Shown here one piece after another: positions 63,836 to 64,000 of a stretch of DNA of 64,000 nt (position 1 is the first letter of the stretch; the number at the start of each line of letters is the position of its first letter). The position numbers and the translations under genes are program-made. The notes under the pieces were generated by a model. The model ran no database searches. It saw nothing but the letters and a program-made list of their open reading frames with translations, and had not been told where the DNA came from. The stretch is from Tetrahymena elliotti 4EA (lineage: Eukaryota; Ciliophora; Oligohymenophorea; Hymenostomatida; Tetrahymenidae): positions 904,199 through 968,198 of the forward strand of contig JH720306.1 in NCBI GenBank assembly GCA_000231825.2, given 5' to 3'.

Positions 63836-64000
63836 TCAAGTTTTTAAAATATCCTTGATTAGGAACTAGTTTGTTAATTATTTACCTACCTAATAAAAAT
63901 CATCAGATGATTTACAATCAGTTTGAGGATATTCCTTTTTTGCTTCTAAGATTTTAAACTATCATTTTAAGATATTAATTTTTCTTCTAAAGTTTTTTTA
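63836..64000 (-). CDS. 3' end of an unknown gene, cut by window edge
   Basis: On the minus strand the frame EAKKEYPQTDCKSSDDFY...IKDILKT runs to TGA 63836. Just upstream, coiled-coil-like text TLEEKLISQNDSLKS reaches the window edge in a different frame, so one indel or a missed splice lies near 63955. The 5' part is outside the window. No identity. Confidence 0.35.

Overview
The window is nuclear DNA of a ciliate, very probably Tetrahymena or a close relative. It is extremely AT-rich, and genes stay open only if TAA and TAG are read as glutamine and TGA is the sole stop. A direct check is the ATG7 active-site region: the conserved pair of glutamines before the catalytic cysteine is encoded TAA-CAA. 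Genes carry many short GT-AG introns (about 50-250 nt) and use AT-rich codons. Because the provided open frames assume the standard code, most real genes here had to be rebuilt by hand from TGA-only frames plus introns. Exon joints given below were checked for reading phase.

Left part (1-18.4 kb): a degenerate ~250-300 bp repeat, a small unknown gene (1094-1924), a decayed gene (2943-3780), a 645-residue Ser/Gln-rich protein (minus, 4721-6658), a complete 12-exon ATG7 autophagy E1 enzyme (minus, 7975-11759), a long relic of a large gene broken by several frameshifts (about 13.4-16.1 kb), and a pyroglutamyl-peptidase-like protein whose predicted catalytic Cys and His positions both read as Asn (17629-18438).

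Middle (19-38 kb): a small unknown gene, an M20-family amidohydrolase (minus), a leucine-rich-repeat protein built from one repeat per exon (minus), an unknown three-exon gene, an SLC22-like major-facilitator transporter (minus), a small unknown protein, and a 16-exon Sec24-like COPII coat subunit.

The stretch 37.8-50.7 kb is a rearranged tandem array containing a 100-N assembly gap. Its unit carries a plus-strand ADF/cofilin-homology gene with a hydrophobic signal-like leader, a convergent minus-strand gene for a small acidic protein, and a helix-turn-helix-like fragment. Four ADF copies are recognisable and only the last is intact. Fragments of a protein kinase and of the Sec24 3' end are also duplicated here.

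Right part (50.7-64 kb): an 886-residue Asn/Gln-rich protein (minus), sphingosine-1-phosphate lyase (minus), an unknown five-exon gene whose stop overlaps the start of a mitochondrial i-AAA (YME1/FtsH-type) protease gene, a 569-residue leucine-rich-repeat protein, and the 3' end of an unknown minus-strand gene at the edge. The recognisable genes are housekeeping functions (autophagy, secretion, lipid and mitochondrial quality control) with no operon logic; the novelty lies in the ADF array and the decayed genes.
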